17,177 nt of DNA from Actinomycetes bacterium (GTDB taxonomy: Bacteria; Actinomycetota; Actinomycetes; Actinomycetales; Cellulomonadaceae), in assembly GCA_023424135.1 (NCBI GenBank), contig JAFAEH010000161.1, positions 1 through 17,177 on the forward strand. The letters are read 5' to 3'. Positions 1 to 8,100 of the stretch are shown piece by piece. The notes below the pieces were generated by a model. It saw only the letters and a list, made by a program, of their open reading frames with translations, did not search any database and was not told the DNA's origin. Positions within the stretch are counted from its first letter, which is position 1. Every line of letters begins with the position of its first letter. A program made the position numbers and the translations under genes.

Positions 1-1112
1 CGACTCTCTTGTTGGTCATCCTCCTCGCGGTGGGCGCGTCCATCGGCATGCAGGAGGCCAATGCGCAGGGCACCGAGCGCGCATATGCGCCGGAGGATCT
101 GCGGGTGCTGTCCCGATCCGACCAGGCTCGTGTCATCCGCAAGGAGTACTCCGAGCAGTCACGCGGTCGTTCCTTGCCCGACGACCAGCTGGAGTTCTAC
201 CTCGCCCAGGTCAACCGCTCGAACTGGAAGTTCAGCGACATCAAGCAGGACATCGCCAGATCGCTGGTGGGCAGCGGGGGGCCGCCAGCGCATCCGAACG
301 AGCCGACCAGGTCCGTTGCCTGCGCCAGTGACAATTATCGCTACCGGGAATGCCGTACCGGATTCCCGGGTTCGGCCGCATTGGCACAGAACGTTTCGAA
401 GACGCAGTGCATCGAGGGAACGAACTGGGGCAGCCGCAACGGCGTCGTCTGGGTGGACAAGGGATGTCAGGGGCGCTTCATTCCCGCCGCCGCTGCCATG
501 GACAGGGTGGTTTGCGAGAGCAGGTACGGGCGATACGCCGAGTGTCGAACCGGTTTCACGACCGGCGTGCGGCTCGTCCGCCAACTTTCTTCCACCCATT
601 GCGTGGAGGGCCGGAATTGGGGGCAGCGCCCCGGCGTGGTGTGGGTCAGGAACTCGTGCGCCGCCGAGTTTTCGCGCGCCCCCGGGATGGTGGCTCCCGA
701 TACCGGCTCGAACTACACGGTGACCTGTGTCAGTGACCGTGGGCATGACCGCACCTGCGAATGGGACAGCAGTCGAGGGTTGCCGGTCCTGGTCCAGCAG
801 ATTTCCGGTGCATCGTGCGTGGAAGGACGCACGTGGCGCTACGAGGCCGGCCGGATCTGGGTCATGCAGGGATGCGGTGCGCGGTTTGGCGTGTCCGGAC
901 AGGCTGCCCAGCCGACCTACAGCGTCGAGTGCACCAGCGCACGAACTGGTACCACCACCTGGTGCAACTGGGAAGCCCATCGTGGCCCCCCTGCCTTGGC
1001 CCGGCAACTGTCCGGCCATCGCTGTGTGGAGGGGAGCACGTGGGGGCATGTGCCCGCACGCGGCATCTGGGTCACGGATGGATGCAGTGCGAGGTTCGCG
1101 CCCCGTCGTTGA
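1..1112 (+). CDS. Secreted protein with four DUF3011 repeats (5' end outside window)
   Basis: The frame is open to the left edge. A TTG at position 9 would give 367 residues, but codons before it are also leucine-rich, so the real start is probably upstream. Counting from position 9, residues 1-20 are a signal-peptide core ending in Ala-Asn-Ala-Gln. Residues 25-90 are a charged, probably helical region. Four DUF3011 units follow at about 102-157, 166-222, 237-294 and 305-364. Each has four cysteines (first unit 105, 115, 134, 153), an E-G-x-x-W motif and an aromatic W-V near the end, so each unit can form two disulphides outside the cytoplasm. DUF3011 has no established function as far as I know; proteins of this type are common in Xanthomonadaceae. 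The last repeat has a degraded copy 2.4 kb downstream. The call of exported, disulphide-rich repeat protein is firm; the role is unknown. Confidence 0.85.
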   Translation, partial: TLLLVILLAVGASIGMQEANAQGTERAYAPEDLRVLSRSDQARVIRKEYSEQSRGRSLPDDQLEFYLAQVNRSNWKFSDIKQDIARSLVGSGGPPAHPNEPTRSVACASDNYRYRECRTGFPGSAALAQNVSKTQCIEGTNWGSRNGVVWVDKGCQGRFIPAAAAMDRVVCESRYGRYAECRTGFTTGVRLVRQLSSTHCVEGRNWGQRPGVVWVRNSCAAEFSRAPGMVAPDTGSNYTVTCVSDRGHDRTCEWDSSRGLPVLVQQISGASCVEGRTWRYEAGRIWVMQGCGARFGVSGQAAQPTYSVECTSARTGTTTWCNWEAHRGPPALARQLSGHRCVEGSTWGHVPARGIWVTDGCSARFAPRR

Positions 1113-1145
1113 CCGGGCACTGCATTCCTCCGCGATCACCCGGTC
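1111..1145 (+). terminator. Possible terminator hairpin after the DUF3011 gene
   Basis: Seven bases at 1111-1117 (GACCGGG) are exactly complementary to 1139-1145 (CCCGGTC), with a 21-base loop. A moderately T-rich stretch (CTTTCTTTCC) follows at about 1155-1164. The arm overlaps the stop codon. The long loop and interrupted T tract make this a weak prediction. Confidence 0.3.
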
Positions 1146-1264
1146 GCCGAGGCGCTTTCTTTCCTGTCGTGGTCGCGTTTACCGAATACCCGAAAGTTAA
1201 CTGTACGGTTTCGCCGGATGGCGCGTGTCCATGCTGCGTCAGTACGAGAAGGCCTCGTTCGTCC

Positions 1265-3208
1265 ATGAGTGGGTGCTCAATGAGATTGATGATCCTCCTG
1301 ATGGCAGCATTGGCGCTGCAAGGCCTGCCTGTTGCAGCGATCCATGCATCCGATACGCCCGTCCGGATTCCGTTGAAGCATGTCGACTCCGATGCACAAG
1401 GCGATGATCCGGACATGCTTGGCATCATGCTCGGGCTCAATGATGGACCGCCGCGCCTGCTCCAGTTCGACACCGGGTCGGATGCGCTCAATATCCAGGC
1501 TGACAGTGGTATTGGCGGCGTATCACCTGTGGTTGGTGCGGAACCCGAAAAGTACGGATACGGGGACGGCAGCTACGGATACTGGCAGCAGAAGATCCGG
1601 TTCGACAGCATCTCGTTCTACGATCCCGGCAGGCCCGGGCGCCCGGTCGCGACGTTTGGCGGAGGGCACGTGGGCAATCAGGTGCTGGAGATGGTCTACA
1701 CCAGGGACTATCACGCCTTCGGGGAGAAGGAGGTGTCTCGCCAACCAGTTGGCCAGGATGATGAAGGCACCGCCCTGTACGCGGATCTGGCCTATCGCCG
1801 GAAGCTGCAGAACGGTGAACCTGGCGAATACGGAGCGTTCTACGGAACGTTCGGGGCGTCCGACGCCATCGGCAGCGAGATCGAAACCAGCCCCCTGGGC
1901 GGCCGGACGCACAGTGGCTACGTGATCGCGGCCAACGCCAATCTGGATTCGGGCAAGACGCCGGGGTGCGCGCCGTGCCTGATCGTCCACCTGACACCGG
2001 CCATCCGCGCGCAGTTCACGGCGCTGGTGCCTTGGGGAAACCTTGCTGACAGGGACGACTCGGACCGGCTGCGGTTTCCGCAGTCTGGCGCGAATGCTTC
2101 CTACATGTACGAGGGCGAGTATGCGTACAGCATCTCGTTCAAGGCTGGAAAGGCGAAGCGGACCGTGGAATTTCGGGGGGCGATCCTGTTCGATACGGGG
2201 ACGACGAACTTCCTCTTCCCCTCCGCCACAAACGTGCTCGAAAGACTCCGCGCGAAGGGATACAACCTGAAGGAAAATGAGGATGGGGAGGTTGACTTTG
2301 CCATCAGCGGGTCGGTTCACGCATACGATCAGCTGAGCTACGAAGACATCGATATCTCCCGCCTCGACGATGAGGACGAGGGTGACGGCATCACCGTCGG
2401 AATTCCATTTTTCCAGGCAAACACGGTTGTTTACGATCTGGCGAACAGGACGACAGGATATTCGCCGTTCTTCGTCACGGTGGACGACTACACGACGGAT
2501 GGAGTTGGAGACGTCCGTACCCGGTTGGACCACGTGACCGACGAAATGGGAAGCCAGGGCTGGCTGGGACTTGCCGGGGTAATTCGGGGCAGCAGGGAGT
2601 TCAGGATCGGCCAGGGCGCGGTCGTGCGGATGACGGGCGCCAATGTCTATACGGGGGCAACGATTGTCGAGCCGGACGCGAATCTCTACCTGGCCGGACC
2701 CGCTGACATCGGGCAGTCTGAGAGGGTCGTGGTTGACGGTACGCTCAACATCGAACAGAAGGGCGGCTACGAAAGGCTCTGGGGAGTTGTCGGGGCGGGC
2801 GACGAGGTGGCAATCCGCAGCCTTGGCGGTAAGGGCAGCCTGTACATCGGAGATCGCAAGCTGACGCTTACCGCGGCGGATGCCCGGTTCGAAGGCGACA
2901 TTTCCGACGTCGATGACAACGGCAACAGCATGGGTGGACGACTGTCCATCATCGGCGGGAAACAGGAACTGGCGGGGGAGAACGGATACACGGGCGTCAC
3001 CATCGTAGGCAGCGGCGCGGAGTTGCGCGTCACCGGCTCCCTCGCCGGGGATGTGCTCGTTCGGGGGGCGCTGCATGTGGAGGGGGACGTTGCGGGGCAG
3101 GTCACCATCGAAAGTGGTGGCGTGCTGACCGGCTCCGGCAAGGTGGGAAGGCTCATGGTTGGTGCCGGTGGCAGGAGCGAACTGGCGCCATCGTCGGGTC
3201 GGCGCTGA
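1265..3208 (+). CDS. Secreted pepsin-like aspartic protease with autotransporter-type beta repeats, no barrel
   Basis: Predicted 647-residue exported protein. The ATG at 1265 follows a purine-rich stretch at 1245-1252; an in-frame ATG at 1280 is an alternative. Residues 6-29 are a signal peptide. Residues ~45-405 resemble both lobes of an A1 (pepsin) aspartic endopeptidase: first motif F-D69-T-G-S, a flap-like stretch Y97-G-Y-G-D-G-S, second motif L-F-D310-T-G-T-T, and near 385-400 the sequence G-I-P-F-F...V-Y-D-L-A-N, like the end of the pepsin C-terminal lobe. Residues ~450-640 contain two N/G-x-Y-T-G-x-T-I-V units and glycine-rich beta repeats typical of autotransporter passengers (PATR). 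The protein stops at L-A-P-S-S-G-R-R, just where passengers usually continue into an A-P-G-x-x-I-G-T-L linker and a barrel. It is either a truncated autotransporter or a freely secreted enzyme. Upstream frame without a start is non-coding overlap. Protease assignment is strong; substrate unknown. Confidence 0.8.
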   Translation: MSGCSMRLMILLMAALALQGLPVAAIHASDTPVRIPLKHVDSDAQGDDPDMLGIMLGLNDGPPRLLQFDTGSDALNIQADSGIGGVSPVVGAEPEKYGYGDGSYGYWQQKIRFDSISFYDPGRPGRPVATFGGGHVGNQVLEMVYTRDYHAFGEKEVSRQPVGQDDEGTALYADLAYRRKLQNGEPGEYGAFYGTFGASDAIGSEIETSPLGGRTHSGYVIAANANLDSGKTPGCAPCLIVHLTPAIRAQFTALVPWGNLADRDDSDRLRFPQSGANASYMYEGEYAYSISFKAGKAKRTVEFRGAILFDTGTTNFLFPSATNVLERLRAKGYNLKENEDGEVDFAISGSVHAYDQLSYEDIDISRLDDEDEGDGITVGIPFFQANTVVYDLANRTTGYSPFFVTVDDYTTDGVGDVRTRLDHVTDEMGSQGWLGLAGVIRGSREFRIGQGAVVRMTGANVYTGATIVEPDANLYLAGPADIGQSERVVVDGTLNIEQKGGYERLWGVVGAGDEVAIRSLGGKGSLYIGDRKLTLTAADARFEGDISDVDDNGNSMGGRLSIIGGKQELAGENGYTGVTIVGSGAELRVTGSLAGDVLVRGALHVEGDVAGQVTIESGGVLTGSGKVGRLMVGAGGRSELAPSSGRR

Positions 3209-3215
3209 AAGCGCC
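3201..3215 (+). terminator. Perfect stem-loop over the protease stop codon
   Basis: GGCGCT at 3201-3206 pairs with AGCGCC at 3210-3215 around the three-base loop GAA. The TGA stop at 3206-3208 lies inside. No T tract follows, so termination is only a guess. Positions 3209-3289 between this stop and the DUF3011 remnant hold no gene I recognise. Confidence 0.3.
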
Positions 3216-3289
3216 ACCCTTACCCGGGAGTGCGTGTTCAGGAGCCCGGCTGCATTTTACGGGCTTGGGCTATCGGAAGGATGTGACCA

Positions 3290-3496
3290 ATGCAGCCACA
3301 GGCAAGACTCACCAGTGAGTGCACAAGTGCGCGGGTTGGCACCACCACGTGGTGCGGGTGGGAAACCCGCCGGGGTAACCCGGTGCTGGCCCAGGATCAT
3401 TCCGCTCGCCGCTACGTCGAGGGGCGCACGTGGGGGCATGTACCAGCACGGGGCATCTGGGTAGCGGATGGATGCAGTGCGAGGTTTTCGAGGTGA
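3290..3496 (+). pseudogene. Degenerate single DUF3011 repeat, partial duplicate of the upstream gene
   Basis: This 68-codon frame encodes one DUF3011 unit without a signal peptide. From about 3311 to 3487 it aligns with the last repeat of the first gene (about 945-1097), and 22 bases at 3465-3486 match 1075-1096 exactly. Three cysteines remain (11, 22, 62), but the one before V-E-G is now tyrosine (Y42), so the disulphide pattern is broken. The first seven residues have no counterpart in the parent repeat. Its TGA lies in the ribosome-binding site of the next gene. I read it as a leftover of a duplication or recombination. A small expressed protein is possible, but without export its cysteines would make little sense. 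Confidence 0.65.
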
Positions 3497-3507
3497 GGAC
3501 GCAGCGG

Positions 3508-4674
3508 ATGGATCGGCCTGTACAGCAGCGTGTCGCGAGGCCGCATGCAGCGGCGAGCCGGGTGCGCCCCGGGGCGGTGTCGAAGCGGTCAATTCCGATC
3601 CTGCTGATCGCCGCGGGGGTGATGTCGATTCCGGCGGGACTCCGCGCCGGAGACACGCCGGGAAGCAACACCGGCTACCTCTGGCCGGAGGGCACGGCGC
3701 TGGAGCGGGTGACGTTCAGCCTGACCCCGTTGGTGGATCCCGGGAGGATGTCGAACATCTTCTGGAGCAACCAGTTCGACTTCACGGGAGGGCAAACCGC
3801 TTACACGGGCATGCAGAGCAATGGCGGTGCGCCACGCCAGTTCCTGTTCTCGGTCTGGGATGCGGTTGAATCGCGCCCGGGATCCCGCGGCAGCAACTGC
3901 GAAGCGTTCGGTGGAGAGGGGGAAGGGCAGCACTGCACCATCCTGCACGAGTGGTGGGAGGGGCAGGAATTCGTGTTCGATGTCGAGCACGAGGGTGACC
4001 GCTGGTTCCGGGCAACCGTCACCGAGGTCTCCAGCGGGGTCTCGTTCCGGATTGGCAGCATCCGCGCCAGTTCATCCCGCATCTCCGGGGAGGGCATGTC
4101 CACCTGGACCGAATACTTCGAGTGGAACGATGACAGCGCGACCTGCCTGAACCAGCCCTATTCGCGTGTACTGGTCAAATGGCCGCGCGGTGACGGCGGT
4201 GCAGTGCGTGCGCGCCTCGATGCGAGCAAGGCCAGCGATACATGCAGTCACGACAGCCGCATCGAAACGCTGGCCGACGGAGTTCTACAGACCAACGCCA
4301 TCGGCAATTCCAGACGCGGCAACGTGACCATCGCCGGTGGCGATTGCCTGGACGCCTCCGGTGGTGCGGACAGCGGCACCGAGGCGATCACCTACGCGTG
4401 CAACCGGCAGGACAATCAGGCATGGGTGTACGCTCGCGACGGCAGCCTGCAGCTCCGGCAAGGGCTGTGCCTGGACGTGGCCAATGCCGCCCGCGCCGCG
4501 GGCTCGCCGGTGATCGTGTTTGAATGCAATGGCGCCGACAACCAGCGTTGGACGCATGCTGGCGGGCAGCTCAAGGGGCTGGGCTCAGGGTTGTGCCTGA
4601 CCGCGCACGATGGCGACCCACTCACCGTGGAGCCTTGCGCCGAGGGCACCAGTCAGCAGTGGCGGCTGCCGTAG
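3508..4674 (+). CDS. Secreted DUF3472 protein with C-terminal ricin-type beta-trefoil
   Basis: Predicted 388-residue exported protein. The ATG at 3508 is preceded by AGGTGAGGA at 3491-3499, a good ribosome-binding site at ideal distance; the frame stays open further upstream but only over the DUF3011 remnant. A long basic leader (1-27) and a hydrophobic core (28-47) ending in L-R-A form the signal peptide. Residues ~65-225 match DUF3472: I-F-W-S-N-Q-F, Y-T-G-M-Q-S-N, F-S-V-W-D and F-G-G-E-G-E-G. Residues ~270-388 form a complete beta-trefoil with three Q-x-W motifs (W306, W348, W385) and repeated C-L-D/C-L-T elements, the signature of ricin B-like carbohydrate-binding domains. It probably binds a glycan outside the cell. 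Whether DUF3472 is catalytic is not established as far as I know. The gene converges on the minus-strand lipoprotein gene. Confidence 0.85.
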   Translation: MDRPVQQRVARPHAAASRVRPGAVSKRSIPILLIAAGVMSIPAGLRAGDTPGSNTGYLWPEGTALERVTFSLTPLVDPGRMSNIFWSNQFDFTGGQTAYTGMQSNGGAPRQFLFSVWDAVESRPGSRGSNCEAFGGEGEGQHCTILHEWWEGQEFVFDVEHEGDRWFRATVTEVSSGVSFRIGSIRASSSRISGEGMSTWTEYFEWNDDSATCLNQPYSRVLVKWPRGDGGAVRARLDASKASDTCSHDSRIETLADGVLQTNAIGNSRRGNVTIAGGDCLDASGGADSGTEAITYACNRQDNQAWVYARDGSLQLRQGLCLDVANAARAAGSPVIVFECNGADNQRWTHAGGQLKGLGSGLCLTAHDGDPLTVEPCAEGTSQQWRLP

Positions 4675-4691
4675 GCGGCTGTGGCGGAATG

Positions 4692-4710
4692 GCGAGGTGG
4701 CGTACCTCGC
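4692..4710. terminator. Hairpin between convergent genes
   Basis: GCGAGGT at 4692-4698 is a perfect inverted repeat of ACCTCGC at 4704-4710 with a five-base loop. It lies in the 50-bp gap between two convergent stop codons (4674 plus, 4725 minus), where a shared bidirectional terminator is expected. There is no T tract on either side. Confidence 0.45.
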
Positions 4711-4724
4711 TCACCTTGGCCTGC

Positions 4725-5171
4725 TCAATCTCTGACGATCTCGATCCGAAGCAGCAGCGTCCTGCCGTCCGGGCGCACGATCCGGACCGGTAGCAGTCCC
4801 CTTGCATCTTCGGGAATCCGCAATCCGAAGCGCCGATCACTGCCGACGTGCAGGACCTGGCCTGCTGCTTCGATCCTTGCGTCAGCCGGTGCTGTGCCCT
4901 CGATTACGCTGCCGGCGCTTGCGCGCGTGGGCAGGGCGATCTCGCTGCCGGGCACGGTGACCCCTGGGGTATTCCGGCGTGGTGGCTGATCCAGGGTCAC
5001 GTTGTGCATGGGTGGCGAGGTGGTGGTGGCGGGCCTTGCGCTACAGGCGATGCCGGCAATGGGAAGAATGCCGGCGATCAGGCCGGCGGCGACGACACCT
5101 CGCAAGCGAGGTGCCGCCGTGCCTGCGCGTGTACGGTCAGAACTGCACCGAGAGGCTGATGTTAGCGCCAT
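4725..5171 (-). CDS. Small putative lipoprotein with Ig-like C-terminal region
   Basis: Predicted 148 residues from the ATG at 5171, which overlaps the end of the autotransporter gene by 35 bp; a TTG at 5192 is an alternative. Residues 1-25 are basic and serine-rich, 26-42 hydrophobic, and C43 follows G-I-A. That is a poor match to the lipobox (position -3 is Gly), so lipidation is possible rather than certain. Residues 45-80 are Pro/Thr-rich, like a surface linker. Residues 85-148 (G-x-x-x-x-G-x-A-P-A-D-A-R-I ... P-D-G-R) look like one small beta-sandwich of the bacterial Ig-like type. The overlap indicates co-transcription with the autotransporter, so a role as its partner is plausible but unproven. 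No known family recognised. Confidence 0.65.
   Translation of the reverse strand: MALTSASRCSSDRTRAGTAAPRLRGVVAAGLIAGILPIAGIACSARPATTTSPPMHNVTLDQPPRRNTPGVTVPGSEIALPTRASAGSVIEGTAPADARIEAAGQVLHVGSDRRFGLRIPEDARGLLPVRIVRPDGRTLLLRIEIVRD
5096..5113. repeat. 8-bp perfect palindrome arm pair just downstream of the autotransporter stop
   Basis: CACCTCGC at 5096-5103 and GCGAGGTG at 5106-5113 are exact reverse complements separated by AA. It lies about 24 bp past the autotransporter stop (5137-5139) inside the early coding region of the next gene. In RNA it would make a stable hairpin that could attenuate the downstream gene or protect the upstream mRNA end. Confidence 0.5.
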
Positions 5172-8100
5172 GGTCCCGTGACTCGTCGGCAAGTTGCCCG
5201 CTGTAGCCGAACTCCAGCAGGGTACTGCCGGTCAATCGGGCCGCAACACCGGCCTCGACCAGCACGGATGCATCCGCGATCGGCGCACCGCGCACGCCGA
5301 AGGCGTCGCTGCCGGAGAACGCAAGCAGGGTTTCCGGCGTGCGATCGCCGCCGGCGTGCCGGTAACCCACCATGCCGCGCAGGCTAAGCCAGTTCTGATC
5401 CTGTCTGGAACCCCGGAGGTTGGCATTGAAACGCAGTCCCGCCGTGCCGAGGTCGACCTTGCTGCTGGTACCAGGCGCGGACAGCGCGGCGTCACCTCCG
5501 AACTCGTCGATCGCGTCGTGCTTGACCCGCACATGGGCATACTGCAGGAACGGTTCGAATTCCCAGGCGTGGCGGTTGAAGTGGTAACCGGCTTCGACCA
5601 CGGCCTGGCGGGTATCACCATCGAAGCGCACACGGTTCTGCTCGCTCAGACCCGGGAAGGCGACCAGGCGTTCGGTGTCGATCTCGTGCCTGGCGTAGAG
5701 CAGGCCGGCACGCAGGCCGAAGCCGCCCCAGGCGCCACCACCGTACAGGCCGGCATGAAGGGTATCGACATCGCCCTTGTGGCCGCGCAGGTCCAGGTCG
5801 GCGTCGGTGCGGCCGGTGCCGAGCAGGGCGCCCAGGCGCCAGCCGGCATCGAAGCGGTGATCGTAGCCGGCAAGCACGGCATGGCTGTCGTGCTCGATGC
5901 GACGCGCATTGCCGTCTCCGCCGACGTGGCCGCCGCTGCGATGGATCTCGGCCCACAGCCCGTGGCTGTGACTGTCGTGGCCTTGTGCAGCGAAACCATC
6001 CGTATCGGCACGGGCGCGGCGCAGCATCGCCTCGCGCGGCATCCGTCCGCTTTCCACCAGGGCCGAACGCAGGCTGGAATACAGTTCGCCCGAGAGCTGG
6101 TCGAAGGCGTCCAGCGCTTCTCCCGTGTTGAGCTGGAGCATGGGCAGCAGCAGCGGACTGGTATTACCCAGACTGTCCAGCGCGAGACCGGTTGAGGTCT
6201 GGTTCCAGGTGTCGGCCACCGAGGCGAACGAGGCACCACGCGAAACGCCGAGGTCCACCGCGAACGGCGAATACACCAGGTCGAAGGCCAGGAACGGCAT
6301 GTCCCAGGTCGTGGTGTCCAGGCCCGCGAAGGCGCCCGAGACGCCACCGGCTGCGGACAGGATGCGGTAGTCGTGGCCCGGCGCGTACTGGTGGCCCTGC
6401 AGCCGCAGCGGAATCACGGTGCCGCCTTCCAGCGTCGCCGTTCCGCCCACTTCGATGAGATCCGATGCACCCGTCGACGACAGGTCGACGGTGTAGAACG
6501 AACCGGCAGCCTGCAGGTAGTTGCCGGTGATCCGCAGCGTGCCGATCGCGGATTCGAAGGCATCGCCGGGCGCGATGGTGCCGGCAATGGTGGTGCTGTC
6601 CAGCGTACCGTTGCCGCCGAGCCAGCCGCCCACCCAGGTACCGCCGCCGGCGATCGTGCCCTCGATGATGGCGTGACCGTTCTCGTAGACATTGAGGTCG
6701 CTGCCCTGCAGGCTGCCGTTGAGGAGGAAGACGCCGCCGGAGACCTGCACGTCGCCGGTCAGCGCGCTGTCGCCGTTGAACTCCAGCGTACCCGCATTCA
6801 CCGACGCGCCGGCGAAGCTGTTGTCGCCGGACAGGCGCAGCCAGCCTGCGCCCTCCTTGAACAGGCGGCCTGGACCGGAGATCTGGTTGCTCCAGTCATC
6901 CCAGGCATTGCCTTCCCAGACCTTCGTCCCACCGGCGGCCTGATTCATGTTGACCACCGTATCCACGAGCAGCTGCCCGGGACCGTTGATCGCCATTTCC
7001 AGGTTGAGCAGGCCCCAGCCGAAGATCTCGTCGACGCCTTCCTCGCCCAGGTCGGTGGCGGTGGTGAACATCACGTCGCGGACCTGGGTAGAGGTGAGGT
7101 AGGGGAACCGCTCGAACAGCAGGCCCAGCGCGCCGGTCACGTGCGGCGTGGCCATCGAGGTGCCGTCCTTGTCGGCATACAGCGATTGCGGCATCTGCGG
7201 CGTATCGAGCACGCCGAGCGTTTCGCCCAGCGCGGTGGTGAACACGTTGGCCTGGGTCAGGTCGATGCCGACCGGGCTGTAGCGGGCCTGGATCTGCGCC
7301 AGCTGTTCCGCGGTGGCATTGGCCACGATGCGCTCGCGATAGGTCTCCAGGATTTCGTACGGGGTGTCTCCGGGAATGCCGTACAGCCTGGCCTCGGCCA
7401 GGGTCGCGGCCACGATGTTGAGCCGATCGCCCTCGTAGCCCGCCGGGACGAAGCTGGTGCTGGTGACATCCCGGCCGGGCGCGGCGATGCACCAGTCCTT
7501 GCTGGCGCCGCAGATGTTCGAAAAATCACTGCGTGACAGGTCGGGGTCGACGGCAACGACCGAGACCCAGTTGTCGGCCAGCTCCGGAATGAATGCCGGC
7601 AGCGATGCCTCCACGCTGGCGTGGGTGACGGTGCCGGTATCGTCACCGATACCAGACTCGTTGCCGGCGGCGAACACGAACAGCACGTCGTGGTCGCGAA
7701 CGGCGCGGAGGGCAGCGTCGTACCAGACCTGGTTGGACTCCCGGCCCTGCGCGTACATCGTCGAGATGCCGGGGATGGTGTCCCCACCTTCCGGTGTGTA
7801 GTCATCGAACCTGGCGCCCAGTTCCGGTGATCCTGCCCAACTGTTGCTGATGGCGCGCACGCCCTGTTCTGCCATCGCATCGAAACCTGCGGCGACCAGG
7901 TTCGACTCGAAGGGAGTCGCCACCCATTGCGGCGGCAGCAATGCCAGCAGATCGTCGACGCTCAGCAGTTCCTGGAGATCGCCGACCTCCTGATAGCCGT
8001 TGTCGGGATCGCCAATGTACTCGTTGATGGAGTCCAGGATGCCGGCAAGATCCAGTTGGGAGGTACTGTCGAGCGCATAGCCGGAGGCCGCATGGAGGTC

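Noticed and set aside
761..1264. Upstream extension of the protease frame to position 761
   Set aside because: It runs through the DUF3011 gene in another frame and would bury the signal peptide more than 160 residues inside the protein.
1523..3217. 564-codon minus-strand frame opposite the aspartic protease
   Set aside because: The plus strand carries clear protease motifs and a signal peptide; the antisense product has no motif and an Arg/Pro/His-rich composition.
5096..5113. TTG at 5105 as start codon of the lipoprotein gene
   Set aside because: It lies in the centre of a palindrome with no ribosome-binding site; the ATG at 5171 is more credible although it creates an overlap.
5194..7536. 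Long plus-strand frames (5194-6195 and 6373-7536) opposite the autotransporter
   Set aside because: They lie wholly antisense to a gene with full catalytic triad and barrel, have no recognisable domain or good ribosome-binding site, and show the Ala/Gly/Arg-rich composition expected of antisense frames in GC-rich DNA.
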